From Candidatus Pedobacter colombiensis (lineage in GTDB: Bacteria; Bacteroidota; Bacteroidia; Sphingobacteriales; Sphingobacteriaceae), in contig CP119313.1 in assembly GCA_029202485.1 (NCBI GenBank), forward strand, positions 434,001 through 498,000: a stretch of DNA of 64,000 nt. Reading direction: 5' to 3'. Numbering within the stretch: position 1 is the stretch's first letter; every line of letters begins with the position of its first letter. Below the pieces are notes generated by a model. It worked only from the letters and a program-made list of their open reading frames with translations. It did not search any database and was not told where the DNA came from. Positions 25,847-34,563 of the stretch are shown piece after piece. Made by a program: the position numbers and the translations under genes.

Positions 25847-27823
25847 TTAATAACCAGGATTTTGATAGTTCTTCTTTTCCTCCGGTGTCATATCCAAAGC
25901 ATCCAGCTGTGATTGCGGGATGGGACGTAGATAATAGTTCGGGGTAATTGTACGGGTGAACGTACCGACTGTATGATCGTTCCAATCGTTAGCATTGGTC
26001 TTACCGGCGATGACAAAGGTACTGCTGAGTTCGATCCACTTCTGCGTGCGGGACAAATCGAACCAGCGATAGCCTTCACCGAAGTATTCACGGCTTCTTT
26101 CGGCAAGGATATAGTTGATATCAATGGTAACTGGAGTAGCTGCGATCATAGCTACGCTGTTATCTTGTATCTTAATGACATTGTTGCCGTTGTCAAAGCT
26201 CCACTTGCCGGCGCGGGCGCGGATCACATTGATCAAACCTCGGGCCGTTCCATCATTGGAATAGACGCCGGTAACGGCTTTGGTCACAGCGCCTTTAACT
26301 GCTGCTTCGGCTGCAATAAAGAATAGTTCGGAGAACTTAGCCACAGGGAATGGGCGGGTTACACTACCGTTTGGAGACCCAAGACCGCCATTATTGTCTG
26401 TGCGGTAAGGGCCTAGTTTCCAATTGCCCGGATAACAAATACGGCTAAAGGCACTAGGCTCAATCACAAAATCTGCTCTTGCAGGCAAAACTCCCGCGCC
26501 AACCGTACTCTTGAATGTTGAATTCGAGTAGTCCACACCGCCTACATCAGCAGGCAAGAAGGTCAGTATCGGCTCGTTGTTAGCCACTGGCAAGAAATTA
26601 GCATTGTACACGTAAGTGGCATTTAATCCGGCCTCTTTAAAATTGCTACGATAACGGGTAACGAAAGTTCCATCATAACGTGAGTCATTCGTTTTATCCG
26701 CAAAGGTTGTCTTGAATACAGCCTGTGGAGGGGCTAGCATGGTCCATGGACGGCCTAACGATTGAACTGCCGCACGCTGTACGGAATTATAAGGAGTCCA
26801 GCTTGTGTTTGATTTACTGCTCTGGATATTGGTATAGTTCCATTGCCAGAACCAATGCGCGAAGCTATCGGTACTGAAACCACCGGTGCTATAACCCAGG
26901 TCGCCACCATTATAGAGACTGCTGGTTTGCGTGTGATCAGCATACAACATAGTCTCACTGTTGCGGTCGTTGGTTGCTATGCTTATATCATAGAATGTTG
27001 GTTGCAAGCCAGATGACCCAGGATTTTGGATCGCGGTTACAGCTACATCATAGGCCTGTTGGAAATACCAGGCTGCATCATGGCCTGCAGGGTCAGTTCT
27101 TTGTGCACTTGGGTAGGTAGGAATGTTATTCGGATTTTGCAACCACCAGGCATACGTCAGATAGGCCTTTGCCAGAAATAGGCGTGCAACAGTTTTTGTA
27201 ACGCCGCCCACCACTCGGCCAGAAGCTGGCAATTGGTCAATGGCTATCAGGAGATCGGGGAATATTCCTTTGGTATACACTTCCGGTACGGTATTGCGTT
27301 TGGAAGTCCTTACGGTTGACGTATTGAATTTTAATTCACCGGCACCAAGGTCCAGGGGGACTCCGCCAAAGGTCTGAACCAGCAGGAAATAATCGAAGGC
27401 CCTGAAAAATCTAGCTTCAGCAATCAGTGCATCGGAAACACCCACAGCTGCACCATTCTCGATCACACCGCTAGCGGTATTGATATTGGGGAATGCTGCG
27501 CCCCATAGGACGCCCGTGTTACTGGTTGCGGGATCGATAGTCCCAACGCCGGAAAAGTCAAGGTTCCTGACGTTGCCGTCAGAGTTCTGACCCCAGGTCG
27601 CTTCATCCGTGCTGATTTCGTTGGAATTAAGGAAGTAGCCGTTACCGTACATCAAGCGCAGGTGGCCGTAGAGGGAAGTAATGCCGCCCTGTACACCTGC
27701 TTGTGTTTTGAAGTACTCCGGCGTAAAGATGCCACGTGGATTTTCATCCAGGACCTTTTTGCAGCTGGTCAGCGCAAATATAGTAAGCACTGATAATTTG
27801 AATAGTTTAGTATATACTTTCAT
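25847..27823 (-). CDS. SusD/RagB-family lipoprotein (GC-rich pair)
   Basis: This 658-residue protein, longer than most SusD, has lipoprotein signal IFALTSCKK, the early LDENPRGIFTPEYF segment and the C-terminal ILAERSREYFGEGYRWFDLSR block followed by YLRPIPQSQ. It is a surface substrate-binding partner of the SusC encoded 11 bp upstream. The reading frame uses noticeably more G/C at third positions than the flanking genes. No glycosidase, sulfatase or peptidase accompanies it, so the ligand is unknown. Confidence 0.93.
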   Translation of the reverse strand: MKVYTKLFKLSVLTIFALTSCKKVLDENPRGIFTPEYFKTQAGVQGGITSLYGHLRLMYGNGYFLNSNEISTDEATWGQNSDGNVRNLDFSGVGTIDPATSNTGVLWGAAFPNINTASGVIENGAAVGVSDALIAEARFFRAFDYFLLVQTFGGVPLDLGAGELKFNTSTVRTSKRNTVPEVYTKGIFPDLLIAIDQLPASGRVVGGVTKTVARLFLAKAYLTYAWWLQNPNNIPTYPSAQRTDPAGHDAAWYFQQAYDVAVTAIQNPGSSGLQPTFYDISIATNDRNSETMLYADHTQTSSLYNGGDLGYSTGGFSTDSFAHWFWQWNYTNIQSSKSNTSWTPYNSVQRAAVQSLGRPWTMLAPPQAVFKTTFADKTNDSRYDGTFVTRYRSNFKEAGLNATYVYNANFLPVANNEPILTFLPADVGGVDYSNSTFKSTVGAGVLPARADFVIEPSAFSRICYPGNWKLGPYRTDNNGGLGSPNGSVTRPFPVAKFSELFFIAAEAAVKGAVTKAVTGVYSNDGTARGLINVIRARAGKWSFDNGNNVIKIQDNSVAMIAATPVTIDINYILAERSREYFGEGYRWFDLSRTQKWIELSSTFVIAGKTNANDWNDHTVGTFTRTITPNYYLRPIPQSQLDALDMTPEEKKNYQNPGY

Positions 27824-27834
27824 TGCCGTATATT

Positions 27835-30800
27835 TTAAAATGTTACATTAAGGCCTAATAAGTAGTTGCGTGTGTTAGGTGTATTGTAGCCTACTGTCAG
27901 CAACCTACGCTGTCCATCGCCATAGGTCACAGCCATATTGGCACTGTCATTTGCATAGCTATTAGGTTCAGGATCCATATGTGACTGCTTGTAATAAGGC
28001 GAGAAGAAGATAAATGGATTTTGGGCAGTAGCATAAACACGAAGCTTTTTAACTCCCATTTTTTGCATCCATTTTCCATCAACGGAATAGCCCAGTGTAA
28101 AGGCGCGGATCTTCATGTAAGATGCGTCAAAATAGCCGAGTGTCGAGCCATATTTAGGGTTGTTGCTATTCTTGGGTCCGTTCGGGTCAGGAAATTTGGC
28201 GTTCGGGTTATCCGGTGTCCAGTAATCAATATTGATCTGTCCACGGCGGCCGTCCTCCAGGTTGAGATAACCGTTGGCACCATAAAGTGTACTGTTAAGA
28301 ATACCACCGTTCACAAAAGCACCGACAACCGTCAGGTCGATGTTGTGGTAAGTGACCCGGGTATTGAAACCACCCTGGAATTTTGGATCCGCATTTAGGA
28401 TCTGACGGTCATCTGAGCCAATGAGACGGGTAGGCGAACCGTCAGGATTGTAACCGCCGGTGTACAGCACTTTGATCATGCCGACCTGACCACCGCTACC
28501 TTCATATTGCTTCACGGCGGCAGTTTCATTTGCCTGCCAGATACCGACTTTTTGAAAGTCATAAATTACGTTCAGCGGATGATCCACAAAAAGCCAGTTG
28601 ATTTCGTCACGGGTCCGTCCGGAAGCCAGCGCAACAATCTTATTGACGTTACGGTAAAGATTCACACCGGCTTCCCAGGTCCAACCGTTTTTGTTGTTGA
28701 TGATTGTACCGTTCAGCGAGATTTCAAATCCCTTGTTTTGGGTAGAGCCAACGTTGCCGGTATAAGAGCCTACACCGGATGTTGCTGGTAGCCCTACAGC
28801 CAATAGTAAGTCTTTGGTATCTGTAATGTACCCTTCTACAGTGCCGCTCAACCGGTTGTTGAATAAGGCAAAGTCGAGGCCGAGGTTTTTGGTTTTGGAA
28901 TATTCCCAGCCCAACAGTGGATTCGGAAGTTGTGATACATAGTAACCATTAGCATTTGTAGCTCCGAAGTTGTAGGGACGTACTTTTAATTGTCCAAGGG
29001 TAGCGTAAGGAGCTATAGATTGATTGGAAGTCTGGCCATAGCCGGCACGTAGCTTCAGGGAATTGATCCAGTTGACGTCTTTTACGAATGATTCTTTGGC
29101 AATGTTCCAACCAACAGATACGGCCGGATAGCTGTGCCATTTATGGCCTGGAGCCAATCTGGAAGAAGCGTCACTGCGGAAGGTTGCACTTAGCATATAA
29201 CGGTCATCATAAGAGTACATGATACGTCCCATATATGACATCAGGCCACTTACATAATAGCCTTGATTATCAGGATTAATTGTAATGTCATCATTATTGC
29301 CGGTAGAGGTCGCACCCAAGTTAAAATATTGGAAACTATCGCCTGCCAGGTTTTTTCGTCCGATTGAAGAGCTGTTGTAACTGGTTTGCTCTGATGAATA
29401 TAAGGCCACGACATTGATGTTATGTTTCTTGGCAAAGGTCTTATCATAAGTAAGGAGGTTCTCCATTGTCCATTGAGTGGTCCTTGAATTACCGATCGAC
29501 GCGGTATTAGGATTGTTTATGTCTGAACTGAAAACACCGATACCGGTATAGCTGCCCGAATTACCGGAGCGAAAGTTACCTCCAAGGTTCAGGCGATATT
29601 TCAGTCCGTCCACACCAGGGATCTTCATTTCACCGAATAAGGAGTTATAGGAACCGAAGTCTTTCGAGCGATTGGCGTACTTGTCGCCCAGGTCTTCTAC
29701 CGTTTTTCGAGTATAGACCCATTGAACATCTTGCGGCATGGCAACGACTCTTTTGGTGCTGCCATCGGCATTGAAAGGATTGGCGATCGGCGACATGCTG
29801 AGTACACCATACATGCCTAAGTTGGCGCCATCGGTAATGCTATAGTTATTTGTGGTTGTAAAGCCTATACGGAACAATTTGCCAATCTCCTGATCAAGTG
29901 CCCCACGCAATGAGATACGGCTATATTGAGACAGCGGGATAGGGGCTTCATCCTGGTAGTAGCCTGCACCAAATTTATAATTGCCTTTGGCGGTACCACC
30001 AACTACGCTAACATCATGGTTCTGTACGCTTGCTGGACGGTAAAAAAGTTTCTGCCAGTCGGTATTGGTTGCGCCCGTAGGGTCCTCATCAAGACCAGGT
30101 GTTTTATTCAATCCGGCTCTTGCCCGCAAGGCGATATATTCGTTGGCTTGCATCATTGGATACTTCATGACACTCTTGGCACCATAATAACCACTGTATG
30201 TGACCTGAGGATCCTGATTCCGGTTACCCTTTTTTGTCGTGATCAGGATTACGCCATTAGCACCTCTGGAACCGTAAATGGCAGTTGCAGATGCATCTTT
30301 GAGGATGTCAAGGGTTTTGATATCCTCAGGGTTGATATCGGCGATCGAGCCACCGAATGGTATTCCATCAAGCACAATGAAGGGGTCATTCTCAGCGTTG
30401 ATGGAACGTGTGCCGCGGATTCTGATCTGCATTGTTGCGCCGGGCTTTGAAGAAGTCTGAACGAGTTCGACACCGGCAATGCGACCCTGTAGGGCCTGCG
30501 AGATGTTGGGTGCAGGTACTTCATTCAAGCTAGCACCGCTAATTGAAGCGACCGAACCTGTCACTGCTTCTTTACGCTGGGTACCGTAACCAATAACGAC
30601 CACATCATGCAGATTTTTTGTTTCCGGTACCATTGTGATCACCAGATTGGTTTGGTTGTTTACCAACTTTTCCTGGGTGGTGTGGCCTATGTAGGATATC
30701 TCCAGTATTGCATTGCCCGGAGCAGTAAGCTGGAACTCACCACTACTGTTCGTTACCGTGCCATTCTTGGTGCTCTTCACCTTAACAGAGGCGCCGGGTA

Positions 30801-30963
30801 TGGGCAGGCCGGAATCGTCGATCACTTTTCCGCGGATCCTAATGTTTTGCGCATAAAGCGACAGGGAAAACATCATCAGGAAGGCTGCAACTATAAAAGC
30901 ACATGTACTTTTATAGTGAGACCCGCTGTTGATAGTTACCTTTTTTGTTGAGTAAACTGCCAT
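27835..30963 (-). CDS. SusC/RagA-family TonB-dependent transporter (GC-rich pair)
   Basis: This protein of ~1042 residues has a long N-terminus before the signal hydrophobic core (FIVAAFLMMFSLSLYAQ). It continues with a carboxypeptidase-like domain (IRGKVIDDSGLPIPGASVKV), the SusC plug signature (VVIGYGTQRKEAVTGSVASI, DILKDASATAIYGSRGANGV) and a barrel ending NYLLGLNVTF. It lacks an STN domain. The start could be ATG 30963 or 30969. Its promoter, about 100 bp upstream, overlaps a LacI-type palindrome. Base composition is more GC-rich than the neighbouring SusC genes. Confidence 0.95.
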   Translation of the reverse strand: MAVYSTKKVTINSGSHYKSTCAFIVAAFLMMFSLSLYAQNIRIRGKVIDDSGLPIPGASVKVKSTKNGTVTNSSGEFQLTAPGNAILEISYIGHTTQEKLVNNQTNLVITMVPETKNLHDVVVIGYGTQRKEAVTGSVASISGASLNEVPAPNISQALQGRIAGVELVQTSSKPGATMQIRIRGTRSINAENDPFIVLDGIPFGGSIADINPEDIKTLDILKDASATAIYGSRGANGVILITTKKGNRNQDPQVTYSGYYGAKSVMKYPMMQANEYIALRARAGLNKTPGLDEDPTGATNTDWQKLFYRPASVQNHDVSVVGGTAKGNYKFGAGYYQDEAPIPLSQYSRISLRGALDQEIGKLFRIGFTTTNNYSITDGANLGMYGVLSMSPIANPFNADGSTKRVVAMPQDVQWVYTRKTVEDLGDKYANRSKDFGSYNSLFGEMKIPGVDGLKYRLNLGGNFRSGNSGSYTGIGVFSSDINNPNTASIGNSRTTQWTMENLLTYDKTFAKKHNINVVALYSSEQTSYNSSSIGRKNLAGDSFQYFNLGATSTGNNDDITINPDNQGYYVSGLMSYMGRIMYSYDDRYMLSATFRSDASSRLAPGHKWHSYPAVSVGWNIAKESFVKDVNWINSLKLRAGYGQTSNQSIAPYATLGQLKVRPYNFGATNANGYYVSQLPNPLLGWEYSKTKNLGLDFALFNNRLSGTVEGYITDTKDLLLAVGLPATSGVGSYTGNVGSTQNKGFEISLNGTIINNKNGWTWEAGVNLYRNVNKIVALASGRTRDEINWLFVDHPLNVIYDFQKVGIWQANETAAVKQYEGSGGQVGMIKVLYTGGYNPDGSPTRLIGSDDRQILNADPKFQGGFNTRVTYHNIDLTVVGAFVNGGILNSTLYGANGYLNLEDGRRGQINIDYWTPDNPNAKFPDPNGPKNSNNPKYGSTLGYFDASYMKIRAFTLGYSVDGKWMQKMGVKKLRVYATAQNPFIFFSPYYKQSHMDPEPNSYANDSANMAVTYGDGQRRLLTVGYNTPNTRNYLLGLNVTF

Positions 30964-31058
30964 TCGCATAAGCTTACGTTTAATTAGGTTAATACAAGGT
31001 TAATATTTGATTAGATCTATTATTCCAGATATTCATCTGGTTGGTTCATAATATGATA

Positions 31059-31098
31059 CTAAAGTAGGAATTATTTTTAATAATGCAATCGGTTGCAT
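31059..31098 (-). promoter_or_regulatory. susC promoter with LacI-type operator
   Basis: The palindrome ATGCAA-TCGG-TTGCAT at 31083-31098 has the central CG of LacI-family operators. On the minus strand its TTG (31086-31088) is followed after exactly 19 nt by TACTTTAG (31059-31066), one mismatch from TAnnTTTG. The operator covers the -33 element. No LacI-family gene is present in the window. Confidence 0.65.
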
Positions 31099-31350
31099 AT
31101 TTTTTTTAAAAATTTCTCTTAAACCCGGTTTTATAGAACATTAAGTTGATCTTATGGTACTAAATGAAGGAGGTTTTAATTGGTAATTAGCTTATAATAA
31201 GCTGTTTATTTTTTTTATTGAGGTCTGCTTAGCATTAAGGAAATACCTGGCTGTGAGCGGAAATAGCATTAAAAAGTTCTTTGAACCGGCGAAAAAAGCC
31301 GGCTTTCACTCTAGTTGATTCACTAAAAAACGTCTGAAGTATGGAACAAA

Positions 31351-31365
31351 TTCAATCGGTTTCAT
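31351..31365. promoter_or_regulatory. Possible second LacI-type site
   Basis: The sequence ttcaatcggtttcat matches the 31083-31098 operator core at 13 of 15 positions but is less symmetric. It lies ~265 bp further upstream and could support looping. Confidence 0.35.
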
Positions 31366-31431
31366 GGTGTGTGAATTGCGAAATAATTTTATTATTCAGT
31401 TTTGGCATGTCTGGAAAAAATAAGACAGCAT

Positions 31432-31467
31432 AAAAAAACCGCCTCATAAATTAGTTATGAGACGGTT
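31432..31467 (-). terminator. Terminator after the SRPBCC gene
   Basis: A 13-bp stem (31437-31449 with 31455-31467) has one mismatch. On the minus strand it is followed by a T-run (A7 on +). It ends the transcript of the sigma/FecR/SusCD/thioredoxin cassette A. Confidence 0.8.
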
Positions 31468-31511
31468 ACTTTTCGTTTTCCTGGAAACGGAATTCGAATC
31501 TTCCTATATTG

Positions 31512-32048
31512 TTAATTCATACGGGCTGCCGGAATAACTTTCTTTGTCATTTTTTCCAGACCGGCAGCATAGCTGTCAAATTCGGCAGTTAACTGCGCTG
31601 TTAGTGCTTTTTTGGCTTCACTATCACCTTTAAACATAGCTTTCCAGGACACTGAAGCCTGGTTGTCCTTAGCCTTGGTAAATATGGCAATCTGGGCTGA
31701 TTTAATTCCTTTCGGTAAAGCGGTATCAGCAAATTCCATAACCATCAGCTTGTTGTGAGGCTCATTTTGAACAACATTTTCTAAACGGCTGCCACCATTG
31801 GCGAAAGTAATTTTTCTGGATATGGGCATATTGGCATCAACAACTTCAATTCCTGTTACATAACCGTTCGAAGCTTTTTTCAATAGCTCAGGTTCGCTCA
31901 AAATTTTCCATACGGCATCTGCTTCCATATTTACAGTGACATCTTTGTTGACATCCCATTTAACCGTTTGCGCAGCTTCCATTTGTGCATTGGCTTTTAA
32001 AACAGATAAACCTGTTAAAAGCAACAATGATAATATGATCTTCTTCAT
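31512..32048 (-). CDS. Exported SRPBCC (START-like) family protein
   Basis: This 178-residue protein has a signal peptide (MKKIILSLLLLTGLSVLKAN, AQ). The mature part has the SRPBCC/polyketide-cyclase pattern: an opening VNMEADAVWKILSEPELLKK, central strands, and a C-terminal helix (LTAQLTAEFDSYAAGLEKM). Such folds bind hydrophobic ligands. It is last in the same-strand series from ECF sigma A but is separated from the TlpA gene by a terminator-like hairpin, so it may be only partly cotranscribed. The ligand is unknown. Confidence 0.8.
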   Translation of the reverse strand: MKKIILSLLLLTGLSVLKANAQMEAAQTVKWDVNKDVTVNMEADAVWKILSEPELLKKASNGYVTGIEVVDANMPISRKITFANGGSRLENVVQNEPHNKLMVMEFADTALPKGIKSAQIAIFTKAKDNQASVSWKAMFKGDSEAKKALTAQLTAEFDSYAAGLEKMTKKVIPAARMN

Positions 32049-32074
32049 TTTATTTTCTGTTTAAAAATGCTAGA

Positions 32075-32103
32075 AAAGGGCCAAATCATAAATCTGGCCC
32101 TTT
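32075..32103 (-). terminator. Hairpin after the TlpA gene
   Basis: The stem 32075-32083 with 32095-32103 (aaagggcca/tggcccttt) ends in T4 on the minus strand. It lies 6 bp past the TlpA stop and is probably a partial terminator before the SRPBCC gene. Confidence 0.65.
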
Positions 32104-32108
32104 AATTT

Positions 32109-33269
32109 TTACATGCCAAATATTTTTTTCATGGCTTTGTCCAGAGATTCTCCGCGAACGTTTTTCTCTACAATTTTTCCGTCCTTATCTACCACAACCA
32201 GGTAAGGAATACCACTGAACATATATGAGGCCATTACCGGTTTAGATTCTACTGCATTGATCTGTGGCCAGGCCATGCGCTCTTCATTCATTGCTTTTTT
32301 CCAGTCGGCTGGTTTAGCATCTACGGATACCGAAAGGATCTCCAGACCTTTATCTTTGTACTTTTTGTAAACTTCTTTCAGGTGAGGGATTTCCTGGCGG
32401 CAAGGTCCGCACCATGAAGCCCAGAAATCGATGATCAGATATTTGCCTCTGAAATCTTTTGGTCCCCATTTTTTGCCGTTCAGATCCGGATAAGCAAAAT
32501 CAGGTGTTTTTTGTCCGTCAGCAATTTTTGCAGCCTGAGCAATACCATCCAGAATTTCTTTTTTTCTTTCTTTTGCCTGTGTCAGGTTAGGGAATTTTTT
32601 AGTCAGGTGATCAAGGGTCGACATGATCAGCTCCTGGTCGCGCTTAGGATTCAGGGAATTCAATGCATATAAAACAGATGGCTGGTCTTTGTATTTGTTA
32701 ACCAGGTATTTGACGCGGAAGTCGCGATCTTTACTGATACGATCAAAGCCATCTTTCATGTAGTTGATCCATAAAGAATCTTTAGACAAACCTGCTCTGT
32801 ACTGCTCCTGACCCACAGCAATCATTTGTTGATAATCAAGATAGCTCACCAGGTTTACATCGTTGATTACGTCGTTCGCTGCCGAAGTATTTTCCATATA
32901 GATGTAGGGTGGGTTTTTGATTTTCATTTTAGCAGTATCAATACCTCTTACGTTAACGTGGATATTGTCTTTATCTGCCCAGAAATCAATGCGGTCGAAG
33001 TAATAAACCCTTACCTGATAAAAGTCAGGATTGTCGGCTGGTACTTTAAATGAGAAATTGTTGTTGGCATCTACCTTTGTACTATCATAAGCTTTAAATG
33101 CTCTTTTAAATCCTTCTCCTTCATATTTACCCAGGTAAATAGGGTATTTGTTTTCTGTGTCGGGAAACTTTACGTGACCGGTGAATGTCACTGTTTTTCC
33201 TTTTTGGGCAAAGCTACTGCTTACCATTAACAACGCGGCAATTGCCAGTGTTAAACCTTTTTTAATCAT
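32109..33269 (-). CDS. TlpA-family thiol-disulfide oxidoreductase with N-terminal DUF4369-like domain (cassette A)
   Basis: This 386-residue protein has a signal peptide (LTLAIAALLMVSSSFAQ) and an N-terminal beta-sandwich region (VTFTGHVKFPDTENKYPIYL) resembling DUF4369. A helical linker follows, then a thioredoxin/AhpC-TSA domain with active site WASWCGPCRQE near residue 286 and a cis-Pro region FSGIPYLVVVD. It is a periplasmic disulfide reductase. It follows the thioredoxin-like gene by 31 bp in the SusCD cassette. The partner protein is unknown. Confidence 0.9.
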   Translation of the reverse strand: MIKKGLTLAIAALLMVSSSFAQKGKTVTFTGHVKFPDTENKYPIYLGKYEGEGFKRAFKAYDSTKVDANNNFSFKVPADNPDFYQVRVYYFDRIDFWADKDNIHVNVRGIDTAKMKIKNPPYIYMENTSAANDVINDVNLVSYLDYQQMIAVGQEQYRAGLSKDSLWINYMKDGFDRISKDRDFRVKYLVNKYKDQPSVLYALNSLNPKRDQELIMSTLDHLTKKFPNLTQAKERKKEILDGIAQAAKIADGQKTPDFAYPDLNGKKWGPKDFRGKYLIIDFWASWCGPCRQEIPHLKEVYKKYKDKGLEILSVSVDAKPADWKKAMNEERMAWPQINAVESKPVMASYMFSGIPYLVVVDKDGKIVEKNVRGESLDKAMKKIFGM

Positions 33270-33300
33270 GGTGTTTTTGTATTTTATTTTTAAGTTACTC

Positions 33301-34500
33301 TTAGTCTTTCATCATTGGAGGTGTCATCTGTCCTTTTTGGGCAGCCTCTTTCCTCAGGGTTTCTGCTTTAGCGGCCATTACTTCTGCTTCAGCAGTTTTG
33401 CCTTGTTTTTTTAGTGCTCTTTTTCTAAGGTCTGCAAGTTGGATATTGGCAAATAAGTTAGGATTGTTTCTCTCTACCTGATCTGCCCATCTTAAGGCAT
33501 CTTTGTAATACTGTGCCGGAGCAGATGTTACTACATCATTGGCTGCACTAATTACAAAACCTGGTTTGCCTTGAAAATTTTCATCTCCCCAAACAGCATC
33601 TACCTTTGATACATATTTATCCCATTTGTTTGCAGCAGCAAATTCGATAAGGTCAAGTTGTGCCAACATTGGCTTTGAATATGCTGTTTCGCTACTTAAT
33701 ATTTTTCTGATTGCTACAGCTTTTTCGGCTGCGTCCTTTATATCAGTCTTTTTCTCATAAGCCCTTTTAACCGAATATACTGACATGTTCATCGTGCGTT
33801 GAAAGTACATGTTAACCTTCTCTGCACCATATTTCTTTTCTAACGCAGTTTTATTGTCAAATAAATAAGCAAAAGATTGAGCCGCCGGGTTGTTCAGGTA
33901 TTTTAGTACCAATTCCCAGTTATGAGCTTCCAATAATGAAGCTTTTGGTAAGCCGTCAAAATAAACCTTTGCTGCAATCCCCATTTTATCAGCTTCGTAG
34001 GCTTTATCTAATGCTTCCATATAGGCTATAGCTGTAGCTTCGGAATGGTCGCCGCTGTTAAATTTCTTTGCCAGTCCAAATGCAGTGCTTTCTGGTTTCA
34101 AGGCTTTGTTTGCCTCTTCGATAAATTCGGGGGCAGACATGCTACCTACAATTTTATGTATTACTTCCCCATCACCATTGATAAAAAGGTAAGTAGGAAA
34201 AGCGCTTACACCATATTTATCTTTTAAGGCAGGACCTTCACCTTTTTCCATATCGAACTTAACGTTCAGAAAGGTTTGGTTAAACATGTCGGCCACATTG
34301 TCTTTGGTGAAAACATCTTTTGCCATCATTTTGCATGGGCCACACCAGGAGGTGTAAGCATCGAAAAAGATAACCTTGTGCTCTTTCTTTGCCAGGGCTA
34401 ATTGCGATTTCCAGTCACCATCTTTAAACGCGATCTCCCGGTTTTGGGCAGTGGCGGATAGGGCAGCCAGGCAAGTTAATCCGATGAATAGTTTTTTCAT
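33301..34500 (-). CDS. Exported thioredoxin-domain protein (cassette A)
   Basis: This 399-residue protein has a signal peptide (FIGLTCLAALSATAQ). An N-terminal thioredoxin domain carries YTSWCGPCKMM near residue 52 and a cis-Pro segment SAFPTYLFINGDG. It is followed by a ~260-residue helical region without cysteine motifs and a Lys/Ala/Met-rich C-terminus. It is predicted periplasmic. It begins 63 bp after susD; a perfect 12-bp hairpin occupies that gap. Together with the TlpA gene it gives this cassette two redox proteins. Confidence 0.85.
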   Translation of the reverse strand: MKKLFIGLTCLAALSATAQNREIAFKDGDWKSQLALAKKEHKVIFFDAYTSWCGPCKMMAKDVFTKDNVADMFNQTFLNVKFDMEKGEGPALKDKYGVSAFPTYLFINGDGEVIHKIVGSMSAPEFIEEANKALKPESTAFGLAKKFNSGDHSEATAIAYMEALDKAYEADKMGIAAKVYFDGLPKASLLEAHNWELVLKYLNNPAAQSFAYLFDNKTALEKKYGAEKVNMYFQRTMNMSVYSVKRAYEKKTDIKDAAEKAVAIRKILSSETAYSKPMLAQLDLIEFAAANKWDKYVSKVDAVWGDENFQGKPGFVISAANDVVTSAPAQYYKDALRWADQVERNNPNLFANIQLADLRKRALKKQGKTAEAEVMAAKAETLRKEAAQKGQMTPPMMKD

Positions 34501-34530
34501 TTTTAGTCAGCTATTTGGGTGGTTGTTATT

Positions 34531-34559
34531 TAGGATGTCCGGATTTTCCGGACATCCTA
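34531..34559 (-). other. Intercistronic stem-loop after susD (cassette A)
   Basis: A perfect 12-bp stem (34531-34542 with 34548-34559) has a 5-nt loop, 4 bp past the susD stop. There is no T-run on the minus strand, so it is more likely an mRNA-stabilising or attenuating hairpin than a full terminator. Confidence 0.6.
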
Positions 34560-34563
34560 GTAT

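Larger units (their letters stand above)
30970..31431. other. Intergenic regulatory region upstream of the GC-rich susC
   Basis: This is gene-free sequence of ~460 bp. It holds the promoter/operator (31059-31098), a second operator-like match (31351-31365), a small inverted repeat ccagat/atctgg at 31025-31040 in the susC leader, and a short GC stem at 31286-31302. Nothing else was recognised. Confidence 0.6.

Noticed and set aside
28021..30951. Several open frames opposite the GC-rich susC and susD
   Set aside because: They are antisense shadows favoured by higher GC content; none has recognisable motifs or independent signals.
31488..31510. ggaattcgaatcttcc resembles a tRNA T-loop (ttcgaatc)
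   Set aside because: No acceptor stem, D-arm or anticodon arm can be built on either strand; the sequence is part of a gene 3' region next to a terminator.
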